A stretch of 64,000 nucleotides of DNA from Voacanga thouarsii (GCA_026120185.1 JANUWF010003366.1:124001-188000); one strand, 5' to 3'; positions 33,755 to 45,395 are shown, counted from the first letter of the stretch. A program made the numbers and translations. Notes: generated from the sequence alone by a model not told the origin.

Positions 33755-35155
33755 TGTAGGATTTCTATCATGCATAATTAGATTAAGCATAGCGGAAAAC
33801 AACAAGAAATCCAAGCCATGGATCATGGGTTTGCAATATAAACGGGAAAAAGGAGAAGATTGCGTTTATTACCTCGTGAAGCCGGAATTCAAAAAATTTC
33901 AGAAACAAGAACGCAGGCGCGATCCAGATTATCCAAAACCGTTCACTGCAACTCAACTGAAGTCCAAGAAAGAACTCCCTCTAATGATAATCCACACAAG
34001 GTTGAATGCTTACAATCTCACAATTCTATGCTAGTAGAATTCGGGAGGCTAGGGTTTTGATCAAGAAGAGAAACGACTAGGGTTTGATCAAGGGAGAGGC
34101 AGAGAAATGGTTTCTCTGTTATTGCATGAATAGTCTGTCTCTCACCCTAAGAAAAGTGTTTCCTTATATTTATAGATTTATAATTATCATAAATTGCAAC
34201 TTAGTCCTTCAACGTCTAATTGTCAACAAATTGGTCCTTGAAGTTTACTTAATTACAATTAGGTCCCATGAATTATAACAAACTTATAATTCACCTATAA
34301 ATATATTCCCTTCTCTTAATTAACCCCACAATATTATCAAATAATATATTTGAGCATTCAAACCTTTATTGTGAGTGACCCATTAGGTTTCCTGGTCTTA
34401 TTGGTAGCATAATATGAATTAATTCTAACAATATTAGAATTAATAATCCTTAATAAAATAAAGGATTAAATTTATTAATTCTCTAATTAATAAATTCATA
34501 TTTAGCATATCAAGAGCGATATCTAGCAACGACTCTTGACCACCCAAAAGTCTAGAAAGTCAAGTGGCTTGACATGAACCTTTCAATAGCAAATTATCAG
34601 TGCAATAAACTCCTTTCAACATACAATATCTCATTTGGTCTAGAGCATGGAATTAGTGCCAACTCCCTCCAGAATATTATTAATTCTGGCCCGAATATTT
34701 TAGTACTTGTTCAAGAAATTCATTACTCGATATGTGTATCAATTGGAACCATTTCCATCACATAGTCGCCTTGGCCAAAGACTTCATGAGTAATGATTTC
34801 TACAAGTGGCCTTGAGATATATTCTCCTACTATTAGGAGTGGTGAATCCTTTATTGACCATCTCAACTACTTTTGTTTACCTTACGTTGTACCCAATATC
34901 CATCCCATAGGCGGTCCTAGATAAGACTCCAAAGATTAGAATCAAAGTACAACGCTCGATAAACAAAGTACGTTGGAGATCTCAAGTCTAAGGTACTTGC
35001 ACACTTGCTATAATGAGATTCTATCACTGGCACTAAATAGTTATCCAAATGATTATCTTGTAGCTAGGTCATCTAATGAACTTGTTTCAAAACAAGCATC
35101 CACAAGTTAATCCTGAGTATCCCAATACCCACGGATATGAGAACCACCGCTTGAT
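33755..35155 (-). repeat. COP3c 3' LTR, truncated
   Basis: It starts on the plus strand with TGTAGGATTTCTATC and matches COP3b block by block (GGCGCGATCC-like region, AATCCACACAAGG, CCTATTAGGTTTCC, TACAAGTGGCC, ATCTCAAGT). The match stops at ACCGCTTGAT (35155), where COP3b continues for about 300 bp to ACTAACA. RNase H sequence begins at once, so a deletion removed the LTR start, the polypurine tract and the end of RNase H. Confidence 0.88.
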
Positions 35156-36276
35156 AATACATTAGATCATGGTTCATTTGCCTGTGCAATGGCTCCATTG
35201 TTGTCACAATACAAAGGTATCGAATCAGCAATGCTGGGCACCACTCCAAGTTTAGTGATGAACTTCTTGATCCATACTGCTTCTTTAGCTGCTTCAGAAG
35301 CTGCTATGTACTCTGCTTTAGTAGTCGAATCGGCAGTAGTCTCTTATTTGGAGCTCTTCCAACTAACTGCCCCACCACCTAATGTAAATACGTAGCCAGA
35401 TTGTGATTTGAAGTCGTCCTTATCGGACTGAAAGCTGGCATCAGTATACCTGCTTACTTGTAAATCACCATCTCCATATATCAAGAATGCATCCTTAGTC
35501 CTTCGTAAGTACTTAAGGATATTCTTTACAGCCTCCCAGTGACCCTCTCCAAGATTAGATTGGTATCTACTCGTCAAACTAAGAGCACACGATACATCGG
35601 GCCTACTACATATCATAGCATACATGATAGACCCAATTGCCGAAGCATATGGAATTCTACTCATGTGATCCCTTTCAACTTGTGTCTTTGGAGACATCGA
35701 CTTTGAAAGGCTTACACCATGTGTCATAGGTAAGAATCCTCTTTTGGATTGATCCATGCTGAACCTTTTCAGCACTTTGTCTATGTGTGTAGACTGTGAA
35801 AGACCTAGCAACCTTATAGATGTATCTCTATAGATCTTTATTCCCAGAATATAGGTTGCTTCTCCAAGGTCTTTCATGGAGAACACCTTGGACAACCAAA
35901 TCTTCACTGATTGAAGAGTAGAAACATCATTTCCTATAAGCAATATGTCATCTACATAAAGCAATAGGAAAACAACTTTACTCCCACTAGCCTTCTTGTA
36001 CACACAAGGTTCATCCATGTTTTGAATGAAATCAAATTCTTTAATTCTCTCATCAAAACGGATATTCCAACTCCTAGATGCTTGCTTAAGTCCATAAATG
36101 GACCTTTGCAACTTGCACACCTTTGTGCCATCTTCGGATATAAAACCTTCAGGCTGTGTCATATACACTTCCTTAATCAGGTTTCTATTAAGGAAAGCTG
36201 TTTTCACATCCATTTGCCAGACCTCATAATTGTAATGAGCGGTAATGGCTAGGAGTATTCTTATGGATTTCAACAT
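35156..36276 (-). pseudogene. COP3c RT C-terminal part and RNase H
   Basis: A long open frame (310 residues, 35344-36276) covers WQMDVKTAFLN, SIYGLKQASRSWN, the catalytic LLLYVDDILLIGN, then LGLSQSTHIDKVLKRF, RIPYASAIGSIMYAM and RYTDASFQSD, GYVFTLGGGAVSW of RNase H. After a stop at 35344, CDNNGAIAQ-EP continues to about 35160, where the deletion junction lies. This is Angela-like copia and better preserved than COP2. Confidence 0.9.
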
Positions 36277-36905
36277 CGCAACTGGTGAAAAAGTTTCGTC
36301 ATAGTCAATATCTTGTCGTTGACGATGACCTTTTTTCTACCAAGCAAGCCTTATAGATAACCACATTACCATCCATGTCAGTTTTCTTTTTGAAAACCCA
36401 TTTACACCCTATAGGCTTGATTCCTTCAGGTGGATCAACCAAAGTCCACACTTGGTTGTCATACAAGGAATCCGTCTCTGACTTCATAGCTTCGAGCCAT
36501 TTGTCAGATTTTGAACTATTCAGAACATCCTCGTAAGTAGTAGGCTCATCGTCATCTATGAGAAATACGTCATTATGGTCACTTATGAGAAATCCATATC
36601 TCTCAGGTGCCACTCGTATCCTACTTGACCTACGAAGCTCTTGTGTGTTAGAAGGTTCATCTATTTGAATAGATACAGGTTCAGAAGGTTTATCAATATT
36701 TTTTTGCTCTTCTTGAACTTCACTAAGTTCAAGCTTGCTCCCACTATCTTCTTTGAACATGTGCTCCTTCTCTAAGAAGACAGCATGTTTTGAAATAAAA
36801 ATTTTATTTTCAGAAGGAAGATAGAAGTAATATCCAAACGATTCTTTTGGATATCCAACAAACAAACATTTGTCAGACTTATTTTCAAGTTTGTCTGACA
36901 TTACC
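36277..36905 (-). pseudogene. COP3c integrase C-terminus, linker and RT N-terminus
   Basis: The frame 36305-36901 begins LENKSDKCLFVGYPKES, YYFYLPSENKIFISKH (end of integrase). It passes through an acidic linker with RRSSRIRVAPERYGFL, and reaches the RT start, MKSETDSLYDNQVWTLVDPPEGIKPIGCKWVFK. A frameshift near 36300 separates it from the next RT block. It belongs with the flanking frames. Confidence 0.88.
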
Positions 36906-37880
36906 TTTTTAACAAAAGGAGGGCAACCCCAAATCCTTAAATAAGATAACTTTGGTCTCTTACCAAAGAATAACTCACAAGGAGTGGTATCAGTCGTTTT
37001 TTACGGAACTCTGTTTAAAATGTAAACTGCAGTCTCCAGTGCGTACCCCAAAATGATTTTGGTAGGTCTGCAAAAGCCACCATGGTCCTTACCATGTCTA
37101 GAAGGGTTCGATTCATTCTCTCAGATACACCGTTATGTTGAGGTGTATATAGTGGAGTCCATTGAGATAATATTCCGTTATCTCTTAGATAACTTAGAAA
37201 CTCTTGACTTAAGTATTCACCTCTTCGATCGGATCTAAGAGCTTTAATACTTTTGCCAAGTTGTTTCTCTACTTTATTCTTGAAGTCTTTGAAACGGTCA
37301 AAGGCTTCTGATTTGTATTTCATCAAATACAAATACCCATATCGAGAATAATCATCAATAAAGGTAATGAAGTATTGATAACCTCCTATTGCTTGTATCG
37401 ACATTGGGCCACATACATCTGAATGTACGAGTTCTAATAACTCTTTTGCCCTTTCTCCTTTTCTTGAAAAAGAAGTTTTAGCCATTTTTCCAAGTAAAGA
37501 AGATTCGCACGTGTCATATGATTTGTAATCAAATGACCCTAAGTCACCCAATTTGTATAACTTAGACACACGTTTTTCATTTACATGGCCTAAACGACAA
37601 TGCCATAAGTAAGATGAGATTAAGTTATCCTTTTTATGTTTCTTTTTACTTATATTGAGAATTAGATTATACATGTCTAGAACATATAAACCATTGATCA
37701 AAGTTGCAGAACCATAATGAATATCATTTAATGAGAAAGAACAACATTTATTCTTAAAACTTAAATGAAACCCGAATAAGTCTAAACAAGCAACTGAGAT
37801 AATATTTTTCAACAAAACTGGTACAAAATAACAGTTTTGTAGTTCTTAAACTAATCCAGAAGGTAGATTGAGATGATAAG
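36906..37880 (-). pseudogene. COP3c integrase and protease tail
   Basis: The frame 37015-37815 (266 residues) shows LWHCRLGHVNEKRV and CESSLLGKMAK (zinc motif), ELVHSDVCGPM (first catalytic Asp region), FITFIDDYSRYGYLYLM, IKALRSDRRGEYLS (second Asp), and TPQHNGVSERMNRTLLDMVRTM (catalytic Glu). Its ATG is not a true start. The reading continues upstream with one stop to YHLNLPSGLV at 37880, the end of protease, where CHR2 is inserted. The end of integrase (36906-37014) is out of frame. Confidence 0.9.
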
Positions 37881-39539
37881 TGTGAAACCCCAATCAAGAC
37901 CAACCGTAGAGTAAGGGGGTTGGGATGCATATCATGCTTTATTTCATGATTAAATATGTTTTCATATGATTTCTATGTGCTTTGAATTTGATTTTTATTA
38001 TCTTGAAGTCTTGTTGGTGAGTGATGTGTAAGAGGGGCAAAATGGTAATTTTTGCCCGAGGTGAAAATAAGGAGATAGCTTATGGATTGAATAGGAAATA
38101 CTTTTTGTAGTAGAAATAGCAAATTGAGTTGTTGTGGTTTAGTGGTTAGAGCTTTGGAATAAATTATTGAGGTCTAAGGTTCAAAGTCCATCATAGAAGC
38201 TTTAGCTTGAGTAAATTTTATTTTTCTTGGAAAAGGATGGTTTCGGCCATGAGGGCCTAGATCAATGTGGTGATGATATCCTAGGAGAGACATGTTAGGA
38301 GAATTCTCACTTCACTCTTTTGTTCTTCACGAAATGCTTAAAGGGAATTCATTCTCCCTTGATCTTTAGTTTTTCTTAATTTCCAACTCCTTAGCTTGAT
38401 CAAGGTGTTCTATCCTTTTCCTTTCCAGAAAATTCAGTAGAGGACTAAGGTCTTTTAGGATCAAAATGTCCTAGTAAAAGGCTTCTCATGGTTTGGAAAA
38501 TGTAAATGAATAGTGGGAAAATTCAAGAGGAAAATCCCTTTTGAAAGCTTGCTGAAAATTTTCCTCTATCTTAGTTTATCTATTTTCATGGAATGAGCTG
38601 AAATTTTCCAGCTTGTTGTACCTTCAAAAGGTCGAAAATTCTAGCTCACATTCCCTCCCAAATGCTACCAGAAAAATAGTCTTTAGGATCAGTTTGAAAC
38701 CTGAAAGTTTTTGCCCAAATTTGGATTGCACAAGCTGGAACAAAGCAGGAAAAATTCCTGTCTGAAAATCAGCATTGAGATCTCCAAACCAAGCTGTTTT
38801 CTCCCAGATTTTGTGCAGCACCTTAGCCATGTTTTTCCTCCATAAAGAAGGCTGGAAACCATTCTTGAGTACCCCTGAAATCCCCTTCAAAACTCGCTGC
38901 AAATCTGCTGGAAATGGCAGGTGAAAATTCTGCCAGAAAATTCCTGTGCAGCGAAAATTCCTGTGTAGAATTTTTGTCCTGCTTGTTTCCTATTTTGTTC
39001 CAACCGAAAACCCCAACATACTTCTGTCAAAACCTCCCTAAACCTCCATTAACAGAGCTCCATTGTTCCCTGAAGCTTCTCCACGAAATTCCCTCCATGG
39101 CTGACCGAAAATCCCTCAACCAAATCCCTGCAATTTAGCTTGATTACTTTCCAAAAATTCAGCCATCTTGTTTAACAACTTTCCATAAAATTTTGCTCAA
39201 TTGATCAGACATCTTCTCCACCATTGTGCACCTTAAGTTCGGCCACCATAAGCCACCTTGAATCAGCTTTAATCCCTCAAAAAAATCACTCCAGCAGTCG
39301 GCCATAGGAGACTTTAAAGCTGTCTAGAAAAATCAAGATATTCTAAGAATATCTAGTTTCCAAATTCTCTTCCCAAAAATATTCTTCAAGGATTGTAACA
39401 ACTAACATTTCCTTTTCCCTTCCAAATCAGAGAATCAACTCCCTAAACCCTACTAGGATTCGGCCAGCCCTATTCCCACAGAAAACCCGCAGCTGCACAA
39501 ACTCTCTCTCCCTCTCTCGATTTTTCTTCAAGCAACAAG

Positions 39540-39540
<1 letters not shown>

Positions 39541-39570
<30 letters not shown>
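39541..39570. repeat. (AC)n microsatellite in the CHR2 LTR
   Basis: This is an AC dinucleotide run of about 30 bp. A CT-rich tract lies about 300 bp downstream (39841-39870). Confidence 0.95.
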
Positions 39571-39572
<2 letters not shown>

Positions 39573-39756
39573 CACCAAGAACACCTACTTCTTCTCTACA
39601 CCTAATACCCCTCCAAACCACCTCAAACCCTCATGAAAATCTCCAGATTTAGTCTACTCATTGCTGTGAATCCATCAACACCAATATTAACATCAAATTC
39701 CTCTAAACATCTTGCTACTTCGGATCAAAGCAGAAATTTCTGGACAAGAACATCTT

Positions 39757-39766
39757 CAAGGTAAAC
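39757..39766 (+). promoter_or_regulatory. Donor-like splice site in the CHR2 LTR
   Basis: TTCAAG/GTAAAC matches the plant 5' splice consensus. The same CAAG/GTAA word recurs in the LTRs of CHR3 (52562), CHR4 (60266) and CHR1 (minus strand, 727). Its use as a splice donor is inferred only from this recurrence and from acceptor-like sites just before the first ORF. Confidence 0.45.
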
Positions 39767-42171
39767 TCACTCTATCAACATCATCCTCTTCAAACTTGAT
39801 CTCTAATGAAAACCTATATGAATAATCACACTAATGACTTCTTTCTCTCTCCCTCTCTCTCTCTCTCTCATGGACCGAAATTCTCTCTCTTGGCCGAATG
39901 GTCTCTTCCTCCATGTCCATGCTTTCGCCACCTTTCTTGAACAAGATTAGCCATCTAGGAGTTGAGATCTTCTCTAAACTCCTTCAAGTCATTCATCAAT
40001 CAAGTAAGTACCTTCAATCCTCTTTTTAAAATTTAGAATCATGTCTCTAGGTTGATGAATGGCGATGGGTTTGTGTATGTGATGTTGTTGATTGAAGCAT
40101 GAGTATATGTATGATTGTGAAGGAGATGGGATTTATGCATGGAAGGAATATATTGGTGGATTTAATGATGAGTTGAGATTTGATGCATGTCATAGGTAGT
40201 ATTTGTGATGAAGCATGCTAGAGATTATGTCACCATTGGTGAACAGGATTTATATGCATGATTAGATTTTGAAGCCATGATCATGTTTATGCTAGTAGAG
40301 ATTAAATCATGTATTAATAAATTTAGATCTATGCCTATGTGCAAGACTTGGATGATTTGATGAATTGAAGAATTGAGTATATTATTGATTATGGTTGACC
40401 ATGGGATCTTGATCATGATCTAGTTGTCCCTAAGCAAATTTTATTTCATGAATAAAATATTTACTAATAATTTTTGCTAAAGAATTTTGAAAACCCTAGG
40501 AAGGATAGATTTGGAATTATGATATATGTATAGGATATTTTAGTCAAATAAATAATGATTTTTCTAGAAAATAAAATAAATAAATATTATTTAAAATAAA
40601 GAAAATTAATTAAAGCCCTTATGAAAAAGATTTATACTTAATAAAATATTTACTAGATCAAGACACTTAAGGATTTACTTATTATTTTCCAAGAAAGACT
40701 TATTAAATTTAACCTTAACTAGTTTTAGCTATCAACTATTTTCTAACAACTAAGCTATCATTAAATCACTATTTTACCTAGTAACACCTATGACTCTTGA
40801 CCAAATAAACTCTAAATTTTCCTTAACAAGATTTAAACTTTCAACTTATTAGAATTTATTTCCTAATCCATTAATTATTTTAAATAACAAATTAAACTGA
40901 GCTTATAAACCAATTCAATTATTGTTTTGCCTTAAAGCTTGGGACACTAGGATCATGGTAGTAGTGAATTGAGTTGATTTAAAATTGAGGAAGTGGATTG
41001 TGGCTTGAATCTGATTAAGATTTGTATTTGCCCATGTGGGGTTAGGTCATCTGTCCGAGACCTTGTTGTTGTGAGCAAGAATCAGGTAAGCTCCTGCATA
41101 AAACTGATTGATGTGAAATGATTTTCTTATGGCAAGCTAAATATGGAGTGTATGGACACTCGTTTATTTGAAGGCAATTAAGGGTTGAATTCACCTTTAT
41201 TCCCAACGCTGCAATTATTCTAAAGTTAATGAGCAGATTTTCCAAACTCGAAACCCTTTCTAAAACTAATTTCGCTCAAAACCTTGGAACCCTCAAATTG
41301 CTATTTTCATGCAGAGCAATGCTCTGTTCATTTTAGCCTAAGTGGGAAACGTCGTTGAGTACTCAATAAGGGTGGACTACTAGGACTAGTCTTTGAAGGG
41401 TTATAGTACGTCTCTCAGCAGGTGGCCACCTCTGAGGGGTGAGTCCTTCCTGGATAAGATGCCAGTTCCAGTGAGTCGTGCAGGTCCGAGCTGGCAGTTT
41501 ATTTTGTTTCAGTCAAGTGACTGTGTTTTTGCCAGAATGGACACCTGGCGGTTGTTTGGGTATAGAGAAGGAGGAGTATCTTGCCCAGTAGGCTGATCAC
41601 CTACTTTTGTCAGTCTGCACAATGTGTTAAGCATTCTGATCGATTATGGGGCCCAACGTGTGGTAACCCATATCCCTTTCTTCTGAGTGGTTGATTTCAT
41701 TACTTATGCATGGCTAGAAGAGCCAAAATGCCACTCTTTCTTTTAACTAATATTTTCTTTGCTTGCCAATGTTTCTCTTATAAAGATTTCTCACTTTGTA
41801 TCCACAAACTATTTTCACTAAACACTCAAAGCACACATGAACTTACTGAGATTTCTGCCTCACCACCTTTTATCATGATTTGAGGTTGATCCTATTGTGG
41901 GTGAGTAGCTACCTTGGGAAGAGAATGTGTTGTTTTTTTTTTTTATGTACTGCTTTGGGGAGACGAGTGTGGATGATTTTAATTATGGTTTTTATTTTGG
42001 GATTTCATGGATGTACTTTTGAAGTATTTTGGGTTGTAATAAATTCTTTTTAGTTTGAGTATTATTTATTTCAGCAATTTTATTTGTGACCTAGTTATAA
42101 AGACCCCTTGTCCTTTGGACAGGGCGACATCCCCGGCCCTGGCAGGCCTAGGTTTTTCGGGGTGTTACAAG

Positions 42172-42184
42172 TGGTATCAGAGAC
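42172..42184 (+). other. CHR2 primer binding site (initiator tRNA-Met)
   Basis: TGGTATCAGAGAC lies two bases after the LTR end and is complementary to the iMet tRNA 3' end with one change. Confidence 0.9.
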
Positions 42185-42255
42185 TAGGTTATAGATAAAT
42201 ATTAGTGATATATGATTTATTTATTTATTTAAGTTTAAATCTTATCTAACCTATT

Positions 42256-42271
42256 TTGATGATGTTGTAGG
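42256..42271 (+). promoter_or_regulatory. Acceptor-like site before the CHR2 acidic ORF
   Basis: A T-rich stretch ends TTTTGATGATGTTGTAG at 42270, with the ATG of the acidic ORF at 42272. CHR3 and CHR4 have the same layout (TTTTGTAG at 55595, CATTGTAG at 63382), each within about 100 bp of the primer site. Splicing is inferred. Confidence 0.45.
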
Positions 42272-42860
42272 ATGGTTAGACTGCTTACGACAATAAGGAA
42301 AGGGCAGCAGTGGCACCTACCTTACTATCTAGACGAGGAGGACCTTCCATTCCCCCAGCCTGCCCCTCAGCCAGTTGTTCCTATAGAGGATAACAATGAT
42401 GTCGAGGAATATCCCTATAGAGGATAATAGTGATGATGAGCTTGACTTGATGGAGGATAGCAGTGAGGACGAGGTTCAGATCCTTGAACCACCTCTAATC
42501 CCGGTGATAGATATAAGCTCTAACAATGAGGATGATGTTATGATAGCGGAGCCTGAACCCCACCCTCCTAATCCCGAGGTGGATTTAGCAGCAGCTAGTG
42601 ATGACCCGGGGGAGATAGACTATGAGTCTCCACCCAGACCTTCCTTTATTCCTTCATTCAGTCGAGTTGAGGCTGGGGAGAGTTCTAGGCGCCCTGGGAA
42701 GGGGCCTATGGAGGGATTTGCTAGCGGGGAGGGGTGGATTTCTCTAAAAACACCGGAGGTTGGATATATGAGGCAGATGATGAGGATTCCGATGAGGAGT
42801 AGAGAGCTAGGAGTCATTTTGATTTGGATGTTTGTTTATTTTCAGCTTTTCATGAATTGA
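42272..42860 (+). pseudogene. CHR2 acidic ORF upstream of gag (ORF0), frameshifted
   Basis: An ATG at 42272 opens MVRLLTTIRKGQQWHLPYY, then an acidic Pro-rich stretch to a stop at 42425. The same protein continues in another frame (42396-42860, 154 residues): DNSDDELDLMEDSSEDEVQ, IDISSNNEDDVMIAEPEPHPP, then Pro/Ser-rich sequence. The frame change is explained by a 34-bp tandem duplication: CCTATAGAGGATAA occurs at 42380 and 42414. No domain is recognisable. It is strongly acidic with no membrane segment except an accidental C-terminal tail. CHR3 and CHR4 have related ORFs in the same place. Function is unknown. Confidence 0.65.
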
Positions 42861-43060
42861 GATGTTAAGAATTCTTAAAGTTCATTTTTATCAAATTTCG
42901 AAATTATGCAAGTCAATTTTTGGAAATCGAAATTTATGAGCAATCTTTTAAATAAGTTGCATCTGACTTCTTTCTACTCATACTTGGCTAAGTATGCATA
43001 CACCACTAAAATGATTTGATACTTGAGTGCATACATTTAACATTTGGGGTATGGTATAGA

Positions 43061-44150
43061 ATGGCACCCAAGAGACGTGCAGTTCCTTCCGCTAGAAGAA
43101 CTCCAGAGGTAGACCGGGTAGCACCGAAAGTTGAACCGGAACAGATGTAATCACCCCATCAGGGTGACGGGCAAAGTGATCCCGAGATGGGCATGGGGTC
43201 TGATGCCCCGGTAGATGTGTCAATGGGCCAAACACTCAACAAAGTGGTTGACATTCTTCAGACGCTAACCGAGCGGAGGCACCCTAGAGGGGAAGATGAG
43301 GCGTTGGAGAAGTTCTTGAAATTCCAACCGCTTATCTTTATGGGTGAAGCGGAACAGGACCAGAAGGCCGAGCAGTGGGTCGAGCAAATGGAGGATATTT
43401 TCACAACGCTCCAGTATTCTGAGGAACGGATGGTTAAATTTGTAGCCTTTCGATTGAGAGGACCAGCTCGGGCATGGTGGCAGCGAGTCCAAGAGGACTG
43501 GGTAATGGATGAGCAAGAATGGACGTGGTCTAACTTCGTTGAATCTTTCAGGGTGGAGCACATCCCTCAATGGATTGTAGAAAAACGGGAGGACGAATTT
43601 CAGAATCTGAGGCAGGGGAGCATGTCTGTGGCTCAATACGCGGCTCGATTCACGCAGTTGTCGAAATACTGCCGAAGACTGGTCGACACCGAGCAGAACC
43701 GGATGAGGTAGTTCGTCAAGGGGCTAAGACCGGAGTTGAGGAGAGTTTTGGCACCTACTCCACCGACAACTTACTCGAGGGCGGTGGACGCTGCTACGCG
43801 CACGGAGAATGAAGACCGCAGCAGGATGGCGGTCAAGCCCTTCCAACCGTTGAGACAACCACAGGGACAATTCCAGAGGCCACAACCACCCAAGCGCCCT
43901 GCAAATCATCACTGGCAGAACCGGTGAAAGCAAGCCCGGACAGCACCAGCTGGACCTACACCGAACCTCCCGTCATGCAGGCAGTGTGGAAAGAAAGGCC
44001 ACACTGAGAGGAATTGCTGGTCCAAGGGTGGAGATAGGAAGTGCTACCACTGTGGTGACCCGAACCATCTAAGAAATACCTGCCCTAAGCTGCACCGAGT
44101 TGGGCAAGGAAACCCGGCTCAGAACCCGGGTCCCAACTGGGCTAACGCCA
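43061..44150 (+). pseudogene. CHR2 gag
   Basis: The start is taken at the ATG 43061, which follows an acceptor-like GGTATAG and opens MAPKRRAVPSARRTP, a basic start typical of this clade. The retrotransposon gag domain spans about 43290-43700 (FLKFQPLIFMGEAEQ, EQWVEQMEDIFTTL, ARAWWQRVQ, IPQWIVEKREDEF, MSVAQYAARFTQL). Two CCHC knuckles follow near 43975-44095 ([14 protein letters not shown] and [14 protein letters not shown]), both complete. Stops at 43148 (TAA), 43709 (TAG) and 43925 (TGA) sit where Gln or Arg codons are expected. The frame is otherwise continuous into pol. Confidence 0.9.
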
Positions 44151-45395
44151 TGGGAGCAGCTGGAGGTGGAGAACCGAAGCCACAAGTGAAGGCTAAGGTA
44201 TTCGCTCTCAACAGAGGGGAAGTTGGAGCCAATGCCGCGGTGGTGGAAGGTACATTCACTATTCAAGGACGATTCGTTAATACTTTGATTGACCCTGGCT
44301 CTACTCATTCCTATATAAATAAGTTGTATGCATGTCATTTGGGTTGGGATAGAGTGGAGCTACATTTCATTTTAGAAGTAAGCACCCCTTTGGGGAAGAT
44401 GGTGCAAGCGGATCTGTATGTGAGGGATTGTAAGATTAGGGTGGGGAGAGAAAATCTGGAGGGAGATTTGATTGTGTTAGACATTGAGGATTATGACCTG
44501 ATTTTGGGGATAGATTGGTTAGCCAAGCATGGGGCTAGGGTAGACTGCAAAAATAAGTCAGTTCAGTTTGTCAGACCGGGTTGTGATGTGTTAGAATTTA
44601 ATGGAAAGAGGGTGAAAGAGTTGAAGTACTTGATTGCAGGGGCTAAGGCCCAAAAATTATTGAGGCAAGGTTGTAAAGGTTATCTGGCTTATGTGATGAA
44701 CAAGCCTAAGGACCAGTGTACTCTGGAGGACACGGAATTAGTGAAGGATTTCCCCGAGGTATTTCCAGCGGAGCTTGATTCTCTACCTCCTAGTCGAGAA
44801 ATGGAGTTCACTATCGAGTTAGTTCCCGAAGCAGAACCAGTATCACGGACTCCGTATCGGATGGCACCGGTAGAGTTGAAAGAGCAACTAGAGGAGCTCG
44901 TTGGCCAAGGCTATATTAGACCAAGCACGTCGCCCTGGGGAGTGCCTGTGCTATTTGTAAGGAAGAAGGACGGGACCTTGAGGCTGTGCATCGACTATTG
45001 AGGGCTGAACAATTTGACGATTAAGAACAAGTACCCTCTTCCATTGATTGACGAACTATTCGATCAACTGCAAGGATCCAGTTGCTATTCCATGTTGGAT
45101 CTGAGACAAGGATATTACCAAGTGCGGATAAGAGAGGAAGATATCCCCAAGACAGCCTTCAACACTCGATATGGGCATTACGAGTTCGTAGTAATGCCGT
45201 TCGGGGTGACTAACGCTCCAGCAGTATTCATGGACCTGATGCACCGAGTATTCCGGCCTTACCTGGACAAGTTTGTAGTAGTATTCATCGACGATATTTT
45301 GATCTACTCTAAGAGTCCGGAGGAGCATGCGGAGCATCTGAGGCTCGTGTTGGAAAAATTGCGGGAGCTCAAGCTGTACGCGAATTCTGGTTAGA
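44151..45395 (+). pseudogene. CHR2 protease and reverse transcriptase
   Basis: Protease active site [12 protein letters not shown] near 44280 (this clade often has DPGS instead of DSGA), then [16 protein letters not shown] begins [44 protein letters not shown], then stop TGA at 44999 where Arg is expected, then [36 protein letters not shown] and the catalytic [11 protein letters not shown]. At 45390 the sequence jumps from LKLYANS to the frame of FLGHVV, a small deletion of a conserved stretch. Otherwise it is well preserved. Confidence 0.92.

Larger units (their letters stand above)
33755..37880 (-). mobile_element. COP3c: Angela-type copia element, truncated at both ends
   Basis: This minus-strand element inserted in the ATHe gag. 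It has its 3' LTR on the left (33755-35155, lacking the last 370 bp or so), then RNase H, RT and integrase down to the protease end, cut by CHR2 at 37881. Gag and the 5' LTR are missing because of the deletion ending at 47808. It is the only COP3 copy with coding sequence, so it identifies the solo LTRs COP3a, b and d as copia. Confidence 0.9.
37881..42169 (+). repeat. CHR2 5' LTR (4.29 kb)
   Basis: It starts TGTGAAACCCC and ends CGGGGTGTTACA. It holds a (CA)n run at 39541-39570 and a CT-rich tract at 39841-39870, both close to a donor-like CTTCAAG/GTAAAC at 39760. The 3' end has the AAAGACCCCTTGTCC..GGGCGACATCCCC block that also ends the CHR3 and CHR4 LTRs. Open frames at 38624-38902, 38914-39138, 39427-39621, 41042-41245 and 41393-41596 are LTR by-products with no family resemblance. 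Confidence 0.92.

Noticed and set aside
38624..39138. Divergent pair of open frames of 74-92 codons
   Set aside because: Both lie in the CHR2 5' LTR, with no sister frame in CHR3 or CHR4 and no domain.
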